64,000 nucleotides of DNA from NCBI GenBank assembly GCA_963970005.1, contig CAXAMN010023684.1, positions 551,924 to 615,923 of the forward strand. Reading direction: 5' to 3'. Source of the stretch: Durusdinium trenchii. Its lineage: Eukaryota > Sar > Dinophyceae > Suessiales > Symbiodiniaceae. The notes under the pieces are model-generated. The model was not told the origin of the DNA, did not search any database, and worked only from the letters and a program-made list of their open reading frames with translations. Below are positions 11,005 to 23,215 of the stretch, in pieces (the stretch's first letter is position 1; each line of letters starts with the position of its first letter). Both the position numbers and the translations under genes were made by a program.

Positions 11005-13101
11005 GTCGTCCCGACGGTCGTGAAGCCTCGCATTGACTGCATCGATGGGTGCCGCTTTGCCTTGGTTTTCCCGATCATTCTTGGCCACTTCATTCGCTTT
11101 GGCAACTGATCTCAATCTCGAAGTGTGAAACGCTTGGACCTGGAAGCCATATCAGTGCCCCGGCCCTAAAGCTCAGGTACAGACAACAAGCGATTATTGA
11201 AGCTGTTGACGCAGGAGAATGTGCTGGTGGGTGGTTTCTTCAGTATTTCTGGGTACGTGGCAGCTTACACTACAACCAAGCTAAGAGAGCGAAGTCACGA
11301 CGCGAAGAAGCTGAAGGAGCCGGAGCTCTTCTTCTGGCAAAAGGTTACCTGGCCTTGTGATATGTATCCCACAGAACTGTCACTGCTAGATGTCCAAGCC
11401 GAGACAGGTTCTTGTATGCACAATGTGTTTTTACCACCTGAACGCTTCAAAATAGCTTTCCTTATCAGTTCGAGGTGAGTGTTTGCTTTGCCACATACAG
11501 ACTTGGCAGAATCAGGTGATGGGCTATTATCCTCTGCATTTCTTGGTCTCAACTTTGGGTGCGCCAATGTTTATAGCTACGGATCGATTGATGAACAACT
11601 CCTGGCGAACCACTGGGATGCATGCCTTCCTGAACTACAGCCTCCTGCAGGCTTGGTTTCCTTCCGAAGCAGAGATCTGGAACCCACCCACTTGGTTCCT
11701 ATCAGCTTTGTCCTTTGCCAACATTACGCTGCCAAGCATTTTGCCGCAAGTAGCCAAATTGTCGAAGGATGGCCTGCAGAAACTTTTGGTAGCACTATCA
11801 GCAGTGTCACTCCTCCAGAAGCTGTCATATTCACAGGCATGGAAGTTTTATTGCTGTGGAGGATTTGCAGAGAAGACAGCCCATCCATACCTTTGGAACG
11901 TTACTCGCTTTCACCCATTTGGTGCTCTCGTGGAGATTGTGATTGGTGTAGCAGCGGCAAGGTGTGTGATGCTTGATGACGAAAGCCAGAAGCCATCGAT
12001 GAACCCGTTATGGCTGTTTCTCGCAAGCTATGCATCTTTGGGCTTGCGGCTCACAACCTTGAACCTGAATGACGCAATGATTCGAACGCTTCTCTTCATG
12101 CCACTCTACACCAAGTTCCTCGTAGAGATGCATAGGTGCGTCATTGGTAAGGGAATCTGTCTCAGAGTCACATGAACCCTTGAAGTTCAACCAACGAATC
12201 ACACTCAAGTTGCTACTTAAGATTCCCTAAAAGTCTAGGAACCAAATCAGTTGGAGCTATCCTTCGACCGTTGGTAGTAGCGTCCACTTGCAGCTAGTAG
12301 CTACCTCTAGCTACTACTAGTTATTACCTCTACGACTCTACGGCCAAAAAAAGAAAACACTGGTTTGGTGTGAGGAACTGACAGGCCAAACTAGCACTTC
12401 GCATGACAGGGACTGCCTCACCGAGAACCCGCACCGCATCACTCGCTTTTTCGGATCGAAGAGCATGACCTGGCTGGGTTCTTTGGCCTTTCCAATGTTT
12501 ATCTTGCACGGACCTCTTGGACAGATCTTCTACAAGAAGACATTTGGCCAAGAAAGCGAAAGCACCTGATCTCTTGTGCACCCTGGAAACGTTACTGATC
12601 AATAAATCAGTGATTTGCCCCCCTTGTTCAGGGTTTCTGCTGCTTCGAATGTATCACATGAGTGCACTGCACTGATCCAATTTCAGGAAGATTGCTGAGA
12701 AGCTTTGGGGAGGCATTCTGCCGAAGAGGTTCTTTCCACTCTACTTGCTGCTGGTCATGGTTGCTGGTCACTTTACCAATGAGTATTTTGCCCGCCACTT
12801 AGAAATTGGCTCGCTCGAGTTCACTCATGCACTTGTGGACTTTAGACATATGAATAATGAATTTAATGTCGCAAAATTCGAAGAGACTCCATGAAGCTGA
12901 TGAAGCAGAAAGACCTATATATATACACCTAAACTTGTTTGAGCATAAGTGTAAGTGAATTGAAGCCGTTAAAAGGCGCAGGAGAAACTTAACACGATCC
13001 AATTCCTGCAGGTGAAGTCCAAGAGGGTCCAGCAGTTTAGCACTAGTTTGGCCCGAAAACTGGCTGACTCAACCAAAGGACTGCTGCGGACAGTGCTGTA
13101 G
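11005..13101 (+). CDS. acyltransferase 3 family membrane protein (six exons, 5' end missing)
   Basis: Members of this family are multi-spanning membrane O-acyltransferases. Exons inferred: 11005-11101 (CRFALVFPIILGHFIRFG), 11177-11343 (LTQENVLVGGFFSISGYVAA, then ELFFWQK), 11516-12135 (VMGYYPLHFLVSTLGAPMFI, then NPPTWFLSALSFANI), 12410-12538 (TWLGSLAFPMFILHGPLGQ), 12687-12789 (KRFFPLYLLLVMVAGHFTNE), 13012-13101 ending in TAG. The conserved H of GHFIRFG and the WFLS and FILHGPL segments fit the family. Every join keeps frame: donors are GC at 11102, GT at 11344, GT at 12136, GA (probable) at 12539 and GC at 12790. An initial methionine exon was not found. The acyl donor and substrate cannot be told from sequence. 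Confidence 0.85.
12223..12357 (+). repeat. intronic repeat shared with 43026-43220
   Basis: Starts with TTCCCTAAAAGTCTAGGAAC (the first 27 bp differ at one base from 43026-43052), passes through GAGCTATCC and CTAGTAGCTAC-like sequence, and ends in CGGCCAAAAAAAG. It fills the 3' part of the intron between exons 3 and 4 of the acyltransferase gene, ending about 50 bp before the acceptor. The CTAGTAG-like part (array C) links it to the short-array family. Confidence 0.7.
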
Positions 13102-14839
13102 AGAACTCGGTCCACATTTCTAGATCAAGGTCCTCTAAAGGCCACCTGTCCACATTTTTGTTTTAGACACACTGCTCGTTTGTGACCCCACTCTGGCAGG
13201 AATGCTTAGCGATTCTGTGCCGTTGAAGAGGAAGCCCTCTTCGGAATTGCTGGCAGGAGCATAGGCAAGGTCTCATTCACCAGGGCTTCGCACGTAGCAA
13301 CTGCTCACACAGTAACTTTCCATTCACGGGACCCCTCACTGGATTCTTCGCTCCGGATACATTGAGCAGAGCTGAGGAGATCTCAGATCGCTGTAGAACA
13401 AACATGTACCAACACCATCAGCCGCCATGAGCGGTATCCGAAACTCAGAAGTTTGCGCCGGAGTCCGAGCAATCAGACTTCGATTGTTTTCAAACAAGAC
13501 ATTGAAGGAACTTTGCAAAAGCATGAAACGGTACTTAGTTTCCCCAGAAATCTAGGATCCCTTTCGACCATGCAAAGAACCCTACTAAGCAATCCTTGCA
13601 TTGAGCAGCTTCCTCGCCACTACTTAACTTACCGTTTACAACTTTCTCCCCCCAACGTAGAAGTAGAATAATAACAGGAAAAAACAACCATGGGGAACAA
13701 CAAACAAGGACAACAGGGACCGAGTGATTTTTATGCATGTCAGGTGGCTTTTTGAGACCACTTGCAGAGTGTACTGAGTGAACGAGAGAATCGATGTCAA
13801 AACATCAGGTCTTCTCGTTTCTTGCGCAGTTTCTCTGCAAAGATATCATATTTCGCTTGGGTGCTGAGCCCTGAAACGTGGCTTGTGCACATGAGCCCTC
13901 TGAAACTACAGATGTTTCAGCCTTGGCTTTAGTAGGAACCTGAGGCTATGCTCCTGGATTTGTGGATAGGTCAGAAGGTGTTTGTTCTTTTGAAGTGCTC
14001 TTGGTTTTCCTCTTGCCCAATTGAAGTATATACATTATTTTGGTTGCGCCCATCAATCTGGGACTTGCACAGAGCTGAACCTTTGAACTCAGCGGCCAGT
14101 GGTTCCTGTGCTTGTTGCACAAAACCCATACCACCAGACACGATCTCAGGATCCAAAAAGAAAGCAGATCTTCATGTAAATGCAGTCCAACCTTTGATTG
14201 GTCAAAACCATGTGTACTTTTTCCATGGACTGTGTGAATGACTTTGGGTTGATGGAGTTGCTCAAACAAAGCAACGCCGCAGGCAAGTTCTTCGTGATTA
14301 CTGCCCGGAATCACTTGGCAAAGGCGCGACTCAACTTGGAAATGAATGCTGAGATGAATGATTCAATAAACATTGGAAATTGCTACAATTCTTGCCTCTT
14401 CATTCTTTGTTTAGGATCTTTTGACCTTTTATGTGTACTTTTCCTTTTCGTTCTTTCTTTGTATAGACCTCTATTATCTCTTTTCCTGTCCTTTCTTGAT
14501 TGAAACAACAGATGCCCAGATGCACTGAGAGTCAACCCATGCAGAGATGAGATTAACTTTCAACAAATCCTGCCAATGAAGCAACTGGGAGTGACAGCCC
14601 CTTGCACGCTTCCCCCAAATCAAACCTGTCGTTGCCAACACCACATCGTGCGTTATTGTAGTCACTGAATATGGAGGGTAGAATTCAATTTGTGAGGCAT
14701 TGTTGCAAAAAGGCAATGAGCTCTTGCCTCAGATGTTTGAAAGCTCATGCTCAGAGGGACAGAAGTCAGAAGTCAGAGAATTTAGTGAATTGCCTTTGTC
14801 ATCACATGGACAAGCTGTATTTCCTAGCTTTGGCCCCAG
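13102..14839. other. intergenic stretch between acyltransferase and P450 genes
   Basis: No gene recognised. An exon-like open stretch lies at about 14250-14365 on the + strand (AAGKFFVITARNHLAKARLN), and a 122-codon minus frame (13946-14314) covers the same bases. The upstream P450 exon(s) should lie near the right end; around 14700-14838 a frame is open but not diagnostic. Confidence 0.3.
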
Positions 14840-17800
14840 GAACCCTCGCATGTTCAAGCTGTATTTCGGGCCAAAACCTGCTTTGGCTGTCACACATCCA
14901 GAGCTGGCAAGACAGGTTCTTACGCGCCCAAAGGCCATTGAACACTTGCTTTCAAGGAACTTGCAAGAGTTGGACTTATGTAAAACGTATGCATATATTA
15001 ATATATACATATATATATATACACACTGAAGCTTGACACATGAAGCATGTTCTGCAAGTTGTGCAAGCAGGACTTTCAAAAGGCAGACAATGATGCGGTG
15101 GCCAGCAAGAGCATCAGTTCAATTCTCAACTACACGAAGGAGCCAACACGATTTTTTTGCATTGGAGCTTACATTTTGACTCACTCTTATGTGTTTGTGC
15201 ATTTGTGTTTTTTCCCCTGGCCCTGGCCCTCGCCCTCGCGCACTCTTTTCTTTCTCTTGACGCTCTGGCCACCAAGCACAAGAACGCTCCTGATGATTCT
15301 AAGAGTGCCGGGCTGCACGCGGCATCGCCAGCATCCCGTCTAAGGCTACCCATGACCATTGCACTTTTGATGTTTGAGCTGAGTCCCTCATGGCCCCTCA
15401 GTGCAAGGAAATCAAACGGAAATGCTGAGCCACTTGGAGCCACAAACTCACAAAACTTAACTTTAGAAACAAGAAACTACTAGGAACAAGGTGCATCGCT
15501 ACTAGTAGCAAGGTGCCTTACTACCAGAAGCAAGAAGCTTGACGCACCTTGCTAGCCAGTTTGTCGGGGGCAACTTTGGAAGAGCGGCGCCCCAACTTTC
15601 CCCGGCACTTTGTGCATTTGACTGCTGGCCATCATCCATACTGGGTCAGCTCGACAATCTCCAATTTTGACTCTTCGTGGCCCCAGAACACAATTTGCCT
15701 GACATTTCACACAGCGTACTCCCTTGCCGATCTTGTTTGTACAGCTCCCGGTCATGCTTGAGGCCGTCCTTGGCCGGATTGATGCCATGCTCAGAAGTAG
15801 GGGAGGTGGATCTTTGGCCTCTTGATTGACGAACGTTTGCCCTTCCTACTGATTTATAAAGGGACAACCCTCTGCACAGCACGACACAGCAATTTCATAG
15901 ATCAAAACACGATGAGCATCTGCGTTGCGGAAGGCCTCCAAAGGCTTGTGCGCACTCACCATGTGTTATGTGCATTCATTTGCAATTTGACGGGCCTGAC
16001 AAGGTGACAACAGCAAGAGTGCAGTCCAACAATGTCCAACATTCCGGAGTTGAGCACACCATGGCACAGACCGTGAGGCTATGCCCAAGGTCAGGAATGA
16101 CGTCTCGCTCTCCCTCTCTCCCACTCTCCATCTCTCTCCCTCTCTCCCTCACTCTCTCCCTCCTCTATGTTTGACACATTCATATTTTCTACAATCAGTT
16201 TTGCTAAATTGCTTTGCACCAGAGGAGGGCCGCAATGCCTCTTTGGTAACCTCCAATGGTGCAGAGTGGCAGGCCATGCGCCGCTTGGTTTCTGTCTTTC
16301 AATTGGCAAGAAGCCGACTCAGCTGTGCAGACTGAGATGCGAACATCCACTGGTTTTCAAGCCATCGGGTGGTGAGCTAGAAGACATGAACATCGCTAGC
16401 GATCAACTACAGGGCAGAGTCTATATAGAGCCTACGACGGAGCGTGGCTGAAGAAACCCCGTGTATGCTCTTTTGTGAAGGCTCGTTTCCTTCCGAATCT
16501 GTACGCTCCCCTCACATCATGCACTTTGCCAGCAGCTAAGGAAAGCCAGTAGACCCAACTTTTGAAAAGACAGCGCAGAGCTAAGACAATGTGCAGAAGA
16601 GATCCATGCAGATCCAATGCAGCTTGCAGTCACTCTTGATCAAGCATCTATCTATATAACAACAGGTACATAGTACATATGCTTTCGACACTAAGGCACT
16701 CCGAAACTTGATACCCAAGTTCAATCAGACAGCTGATACGTCCCTTGGGGACACCTCTTGCGTGTTGATTTGCTCAGATATTGTCTACTTTGCACCGGCC
16801 AATGTCAAATGTTTGGGCTGAGGCTGATGGATAGCTGGAGGGGAACTGAAGAGGTTGACGCGAAAAGAGATTCTCAGACTCCATACTTCAATTTTTGAGT
16901 TCTGAAGCTCTGCTGGCGAAAGAGCCTTTGATTCAATCAGATTGAATCTGCCACTGTTTGTGAGGACATGTCGCGATTTGCTTTGGACATTCTTGGCACT
17001 GCAATGCTGGGGCAGAGTTTTGGAGCCATTGAAGGCAGTTTCGATGACACATACAGGCGTGGCAAGGGACTTCTCAGCCTTCCAAAGCAGCGAGCGGCAC
17101 ATTGCTTATTCTTGCTACTAGTAGCGATGCACTTGTTACTAGTAGCGAGCATTATATATATAGCCAATAAAGCCGTTTGCAGGCAGTACCAAACAGTCAT
17201 GGCCGAGCTGATGAACCCAATCTACCTCCTCTTTCCTGTTCTCGAAAGACTTCCGCTGCCTCGAAATCTGAGATACAAGGCAGCAGTAAACCACATGTAC
17301 GGTGTGCTGGAAGGTTTCTTGGTAGCAAGGAGTCAATGTGCAGCATTGCATTGTGCAATTAGCCTGAAGACGAGTCCTTAACTTTGTTCTCTGTGAGGTG
17401 CAGTGTATGCTCGAATCGAGCAGCGCCGTGAACAGATGGCAAGTGGCAAACTGAATGAAGAGCCCCAAGACATGCTTGACATGCTGCTTCTTGGACTTTG
17501 TTGTTTGAAATCCCCTCAGAGCTAGCTAGAAAGATCATAGATAAGTCCTTGGATTGAACATGGCTGCCTGAAGGCTTGGTCCTGGTCTCGATGCAAAAGG
17601 ACAATCACATTTGCTTGCTCTTGTGACCTTTTGTGAAGTCAAGCGTTGTGAATCCCATGCTTTTGCATTTTTGGCTTTAATATTGCGAGTGAAGTCGGTT
17701 TGATCAATCTCAAGTGTGCGCAGGAGTCCTCCCGGAAGGCCACATGGTTCCAATGCTCTGGATCTTTTTCCTTGCGGGCCACGAAGCTTTGTCTCTGTAT

Positions 17801-19512
17801 TCCAGTCCACCAAAGAATTTGTCATTTTGGTGCACATCCTATCAGACTCCACATGGATATATATATATATATTATACTGGCGAAAAAGAAACACATCCAG
17901 AGCCGGCGGAAGAACATGATAATCTGACAATAACCCATGTGCTCAAACACACATGTGAGACAAGATACAGAGATACTATACACTTCCTCATAGACAGGAG
18001 GTGCCTCTAGACAAGGAGTTGAGAGCAAAAGCTGCTCACATGTCTGAACTGTTCTGGTCGTGCATGATAACCACTGGGTAATGAGCGGGGTAGCTACTGT
18101 TCCTCGAATGTAAGTTCTTGATAATGCTGAAGTTTATATCTGTCTTGCATTTGTGGGTCATGGCAGTCAGAGCAAGTAGAGTAGAGCACAGGACGTAGAA
18201 GGCTCACAAAACAGCAGCTGTTGCCGCCAGCACTGAACTAATCTTACCGACAAGCAATTTCCAGTGCCAGTCGTTCTTTTGCGTGGTGGGGCGCGACTTC
18301 TTGTTTATCAGTTGAGGATACCACAGCAGTGTCTTTGGCCTGGGTCATGCATTACTTGGCAAAGCACCCAGATGTTCAAGAAAGAGCTCGGAAAGAGGCA
18401 CTTCTTCAACTGACTTTGGCGGGACGTGTCCAGAGTTTGGAGTGATGGGCCCAAGAGAACGTAAAAAGATGTTTGGCAGAGAAGATGCTGGCGAGGTGTC
18501 TAATTCCAAAAATCGGCTTGCATAGGCCATTGCGGTCTTAGATGGCAAGAAGGATCCAGATGCAGATGATGTCGAGAGAATCCCATATATCAACGCGGTC
18601 ATCAGCGAGAGTGGCCTGGACAGGATGGGAAGCGGAACGCAACATACTTTGCTGGACAACATAGGCAATGGATCTTTTGACATTGAAGCTGGGTGGATTT
18701 TTGGGATGACAAATGTCAAGTTTGCAGAACATGTGAGGTCTTCGTTTGCGGCCTCCAGTCTACAACCTTATCACCCGTGAAGCTTCTGTGGACACTGAGC
18801 TGGATGGGGTCAGTGTTCCCAAAGGAACAGGAGACTTGCTGGCATTTTAAACAGGGACGAGTTTAATTAGTTGCGAATTGTCTCGCATGATATCGTGGAT
18901 GGCATAATGCGGCACTTCAACTCTGTGGACTCAGAGGGCCACAGTCGATGGTGCATGCAGGTGTCTCGCTCCATATCGCCGCCATCAATCAACACCCGGA
19001 GGCCGCTCTTTTTGTTCAGCCCAAATCAGAAGGCTCAGACGAAACTGTTCCAGAAGCTAACAATGTTGAAGAGCATTTGTATGGGGTTAGACTGCAGCAT
19101 GTGAGTGTGGCCCGTTGCACGCCCAGCGACGAGAACTAGCATGATCCAGCATCAGGTGTGGGACAACCCATCAGAATTCAATCCAGAGCGCTTCATGCAA
19201 GAAAAGCAGCTTGGCCGCTGCTTAAGGGCTTGTGAGAACGATCATGTTTGTTATATATAATATAACATATATATATATACACTGTATATAAATATAATCT
19301 TGTGGGAATGCGTGCGCTGGCCAAGGCAGCCACGGGTCTTCAATTATTTACCATTTTCAGCAGGACTGACAGTCCAACTGCACCAGACATGTATGACATG
19401 TCGTCCCTCGTCTACAATTCAATCCATGGGAGGACCTCGTCGCTGTTTGGGCGACAAATTTTCGCTGCTGGAGCAACGAACGCTGCTCCTGAAGCTTCTT
19501 GTTCTGGTTGAG
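14840..19512 (+). CDS. cytochrome P450 monooxygenase (many exons)
   Basis: Haem-thiolate monooxygenase. Recognised exons: 14840-14956 (MFKLYFGPKPALAVTHPELA), ~16221-16294 (GAEWQAMRRLVS, helix C), 16941-17055 (MSRFALDILGTAMLGQSFGA), 17183-17321 (PVLERLPLPRNLRYKAAV), ~17404-17496 (RIEQRREQMASGKLNEEPQD), 17723-17782 plus 18317-~18400, whose join recreates the helix I motif AGHDTTA followed by LAKHPDVQERARKE, ~18539-18610 plus 18738-18830, whose join recreates the helix K motif ESLR, 18961-~19085 (VSLHIAAINQHPEA), 19156-~19209 (NPSEFNPERF), and the haem exon around 19421-19512 (GGPRRCLGDKFSLLEQRTLL) with the cysteine codon at 19444-19446. Exons between 14957 and 16220 and the N-terminal anchor were not identified. 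Introns hold two CTACTAG arrays. An extra ~20-residue acidic stretch lies between the HIAAINQHP and PERF segments. The substrate is unknown. Confidence 0.88.
15475..15545. repeat. CTACTAG-type short repeat array (array D)
   Basis: Three units of the CTACTAGGAACAAGGTGCATCG type, inside the long P450 intron region. Confidence 0.8.
16103..16168. repeat. CT-rich microsatellite
   Basis: Imperfect (CTCTCTCC)n on the + strand, just upstream of the helix C exon of the P450 gene; the pyrimidine tract may simply be intronic. Confidence 0.8.
17112..17150. repeat. CTACTAG-type short repeat array (array E)
   Basis: Two units, CTTGCTACTAGTAGCGATGC and CTTGTTACTAGTAGCG, in a P450 intron, followed by a short TA run at about 17150-17161. 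Confidence 0.8.
19247..19290. repeat. AT-rich microsatellite
   Basis: TATATAATATAACATATATATATATACACTGTATATA-like stretch in the intron before the P450 haem exon. Confidence 0.8.
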
Positions 19513-19582
19513 TCGTGGAATACGTTCGTGTGCGTTTGCCACGTGATCCTATTGAGCTTTCATGTGACACCCGACAACCCAG

Positions 19583-19602
19583 TAGAGAGAGAGAGAGAGA
19601 GA
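19583..19602. repeat. (GA)n microsatellite
   Basis: About nine AG dinucleotides just downstream of the P450 haem exon. Confidence 0.9.
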
Positions 19603-19694
19603 GTGAGAGCTGTCTGTGACCTCTTCAGCCACTCAATTGCCCATTGTACGAAATGCTACCTAAGTTTTGAATCTGCAAGTATAGTTAGTTGGCA

Positions 19695-19790
19695 TACTGT
19701 AGTAGCTTCTTGTTACTGGTAGTAATGCCCATGTTACTAGCTGCTTCTTGTTACTAGTAGCGTGCACTTGTTGCTAGTTGGAGCATTTTT
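19695..19790. repeat. CTACTAG-type short repeat array (array F)
   Basis: Four to five units in the orientation CTTGTTACTAGTAGCG, downstream of the P450 haem exon. Confidence 0.8.
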
Positions 19791-20129
19791 AGTGAATCTG
19801 CTTGGCGAGTGTCTTAAGCACAACATGTGTGCCTCTTTTCTGTTTGAATCTCCAAGCGCAACTCTTTGTTGTTATCCGAGGCTGTTAACACAGTACGAGG
19901 CAGGATGGTAGTCAAGTTTATGTCGCATTTTGCGCTCTACTCTGTACTCAATGATCACAACCACCAGCTATGTATGACTGGAAGCTACTCCAGGTCCTAC
20001 CTCATAAGGACATGGCCAAGCAAGAAGACAACTTCTGCACATCTCCCATGAGCTTGATGCTTTTGCAGCCAAAGGACCCGGCCACGAACTGCTTTTTGGC
20101 AGTGGAAAGAAGAACGTCATGTTTCAGTG

Positions 20130-20242
20130 AGCTACTAGTAGCGTCCTTGCTCCTAGTAATGATACCCTTTGCTCCTAATAGCGTTCTTGTTCCTAGTAGT
20201 AAGGCCAGGAGCGCCCCGTTCGTAGCGTCCTTGCTCGTCCCA
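20130..20242. repeat. CTACTAG-type short repeat array (array G)
   Basis: Units of GAGCTACTAGTAGCGTCCTT and CTTGTTCCTAGTAGTAAGGC type, including the GGCCAGGAGCGCC variant also seen in arrays A, H and K. Confidence 0.8.
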
Positions 20243-20327
20243 TGATTACTGAGCACTCTTTGAGACTTGTGTATGCGACCATGGGACACCTCCCATCTCG
20301 TGCCTGGGCTCAAGGGCTGCAAAAGGA

Positions 20328-20911
20328 ATGGCTGTAGTGGATGTCAGTGATTCAGAAGGTTCTGAGAAGTCAAGGTCAGATCGACATGCAGGCGTTACAG
20401 TCTTGGATCAAGATGAGGAGAGGGTCCCGGCTGAAGAAGAAATAATAGAATATGCAGAGTACTTAGGAATTGACCTGGAAAAGGAACAGGACCTGCTGTG
20501 GATTGCTCGAGAAGGNNNNNNNNNNAGGAGGAGGAGGGTCTCGAAGCCGCTGACGAGTCGACAAGCCAGAGCGCACCCATGACCAAGCCTGAGCCCAAAG
20601 GAGGCTTAGGCATTGCAGGCTCAAGTGCCAGCGAGCTTTCTGAAGATTTTATGAGTGAAGGAAGTCCAAATTCATCCTTTGTTGGAGCTTCAGCACGGAG
20701 ACACTCAATAGGAGACACTCTGGAGCTTTCAATGTCTGCTTCAATGTCTGCAACAGGTGACTTGGACTTGCCACAGTCGCATCCATTAGAAGCAGAAGTC
20801 GCATCATTGGCGAGAAGCTTAGCCATGCTGCAGAAAATCCGAGAAAGCCAACAACAGTATTTGGAGCTCGTCTTGCGGCGGGATCTGAAAGCCAACACAT
20901 CTGAAGGCTGA
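20328..20911 (+). CDS. CEP164-like protein, N-terminal segment, interrupted by an assembly gap
   Basis: Starts at ATG 20328. The segment EEEIIEYAEYLGIDLEKEQD followed by LLWIARE matches the conserved helix that precedes the WW domain in centriolar/ciliary CEP164-type proteins (knowledge of the family). Ten Ns at 20516-20525 follow at once, so the WW domain expected there is missing from the assembly. After the gap the frame (20526-20911, shifted relative to the part before it, as expected for a gap of unknown size) is acidic and serine-rich, then ends with a helical heptad-like stretch (EAEVASLARSLAMLQKIRES) and a stop. Further exons may follow. In animals CEP164 acts on distal appendages of basal bodies; the role here is inferred only. 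Confidence 0.6.
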
Positions 20912-23101
20912 GCTCATTCGAGGCCTTTCGAAGTTCTCGCACGACCTTCTTTGTTCAGGTATCGTTCTTGCTCCGACGGTTGGCGTGATTTCAATGTCAA
21001 GTGTATCCAGATGCTTAACAATGTTGATGTGTAAATTACATGATTTGAACATTGAAGATTAGTTTCACTGCCCAGAGAAAAAGCTGCTACGAGCACTTGG
21101 CCTAATGCCAGAGTTGCTTGTCCCCTGCTTTTGGTGCAAAGCAGAGCATGCATGTGATGTGGATGTGATAATGAGTATTACATTTGCACTTGTGACAAGC
21201 CTGGTTGAATGGGGGGATGTGAGCAAAATCATGCAGTCCAGCCGGCTGAGCATCGGAGGAGATGAAGGTTCGAGTTCGTCCACTCCAGTGAGTATTGGAC
21301 TTGTCTGCTCCGAAGGGCTGACAGCAGGAAAGATTCAAGAGCTGTCAGTTGATGGAACGGCGCTTTGATGTCCCTCTTGCTAGCCTGGGACATCTCAGAT
21401 TATGATGCGTTGCCCCCGTCAAACACCTCGTTCACAAGAGAAAACTAGAGCTAGAGACTGAATTGCGCAGCTGATAAGGCGCCCAGCAATAGACTGCTTG
21501 AGAAACCATATCAGAATGAATGCACTTTGTATCTTTGACCCAAAGACCTGAAAGGAGGCCACGTTGTTATCAAGTAAACGCAAACAAAGGCAGATCACAG
21601 ATTCCCATGCTAACAACAACAAGCTGATGCGTTTATTTGTACACACGGACATGCATATATCATCCTATATATATACACCATTGTACACCTGCAAAGCAGC
21701 ACCAAGACTAAGGCATGCTGTCAGACTGATGTACATAGTTAAACTACAAGAGCTGCTATTGTTGGATTGCACATCCAAGCCAGAAGACGGATACCAAATC
21801 AATTCACCGGGTTGCTGCTTTTGCCCTCAAATGATCTGTAGGTTGTTAGAAGAGCATTTGGGTTGGCATCAAGACTTTATGCAAAGCATTCAATCCCAGC
21901 CCCACATGGCAAGCAGGATGCACACTGAGTAAGCTCCCTCCACGTTGGATGGAGGTATCTTAGTCGGGTGATGTTGGGTGGGTATTGCTGAGGAATTCAC
22001 AACGCATCATGAGATGCGAGTATCGGAGTATAGGTCCGCAGACAGGCTTGAAACCAAGCGATGACTTGTTCGAAAGACGAATTCAAGAAAAATTCTCAAC
22101 CTACGACAAATTGCAGTCTTCGTGTGCTTGATCATATGCGTGCAAAGGCTGAAAATTGTAGTTTGGTAAGTTGCGACTGGTCGGGACAGTTGTGCACGCT
22201 ATGTGGTGTGCTGTGAGTTGGTTTGCATCGCCGTGACGGTGGCCAAGAGTATCGAAAGTTCGATGTCTCCAGCAAGGAGCGTCCAACAATAGACACATTT
22301 CTGGAGAAAATCCTCAAAAAGCAAGATTCCAGAGGACACTACTTATTGAACATATTCGAGAAGTAGACTCTCAAGGGAAGTTACGCAAAAGAGGAGATTT
22401 CAAGAGGAAAAAGTCCACAGGTAGAGATTTTCTGAGCAAAAAGTACCGGACCCGTTCAGAAACAGAGATTTCCAGAGAAAAGTTTCCGGATTTCTAGGCA
22501 AATAATTTGAAAAGGATACATTTCTAGCGAACAGTTTAGGCTTGTGTCTTCTAGTGAAAGAGATCAGATCAGCAAACGAGCGGCAGAAGCCAGCAATGTT
22601 GCGCTTGCTGGAGCAGCCCTCCGTGCTTTCGTCCTTCCTCACCTCACAGAGCTCGTTGCACTTCCAGTGTTTGCAGGGGATGCTCTCAGATCTCTGAATG
22701 ATCACGAATCACGAATAGGGGTTCCTGTGTTTTGTTGTTTGTGCGTTTGTGTTTGTGTTTTGTTTGTTGTGATCCGTGACGTTCAGTGTTTGTGGCAAGA
22801 CCCCACCATGCGAAACATGCAAAGCCAAAGCCTGCAAAGCGATACATACAGCGCTCATTCTACCAAACATTGCAAAACGATACGGGACGCCCTAACTTTG
22901 AATGAATACAGCTTAAGCAAGTAACTTAGAAAACAACTCATATAGAGATGCTAGACACATATGGTAATATGCTGGTGTAGCACTAAAGAGCAGCAGACTG
23001 TGTGTGTGTGTGATCGAGCGCGCGTTAATGGACAGAGTAGTCAGCGGGCAGAGCGGTATTTTGGAACAGCGACGGTTTCGGAACAGTCCCCAGGCTAATT
23101 G
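20912..23101. other. unassigned stretch with one or two exon-like segments
   Basis: Exon-like plus-strand segments at about 21215-21290 (KIMQSSRLSIGGDEGSSSST, followed by a GT donor-like GTGAGT) and 22544-22704 (SKRAAEASNVALAGAALRAF). Between 22275 and 22500 short purine-rich variants of TTTCCAGAGAAAAG recur. A TG-rich tract lies at about 22735-22770. No family recognised. Confidence 0.3.
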
Positions 23102-23215
23102 CCCTTTGTTCCTAGTAGCTCCTAGTAGCTTCTTGTTACTAGTAGTAAGGCCAGGAGCTACTAGTAGCGTCCTTGCTCCTAGTAGCGATGCCCTTTGTTC
23201 CTGGTAGAGGGTAGC
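23102..23215. repeat. CTACTAG-type short repeat array (array H)
   Basis: Six or so units such as CTTGTTACTAGTAGTAAGGC and GAGCTACTAGTAGCGTCC. Confidence 0.85.

Noticed and set aside
20303..20312. Possible relic of the dinoflagellate spliced leader (GGGCTCAAG) before the CEP164-like start
   Set aside because: Only about ten bases match the leader's 3' end (TTGGCTCAAG) with one mismatch; the upstream part does not match, so chance is likely.
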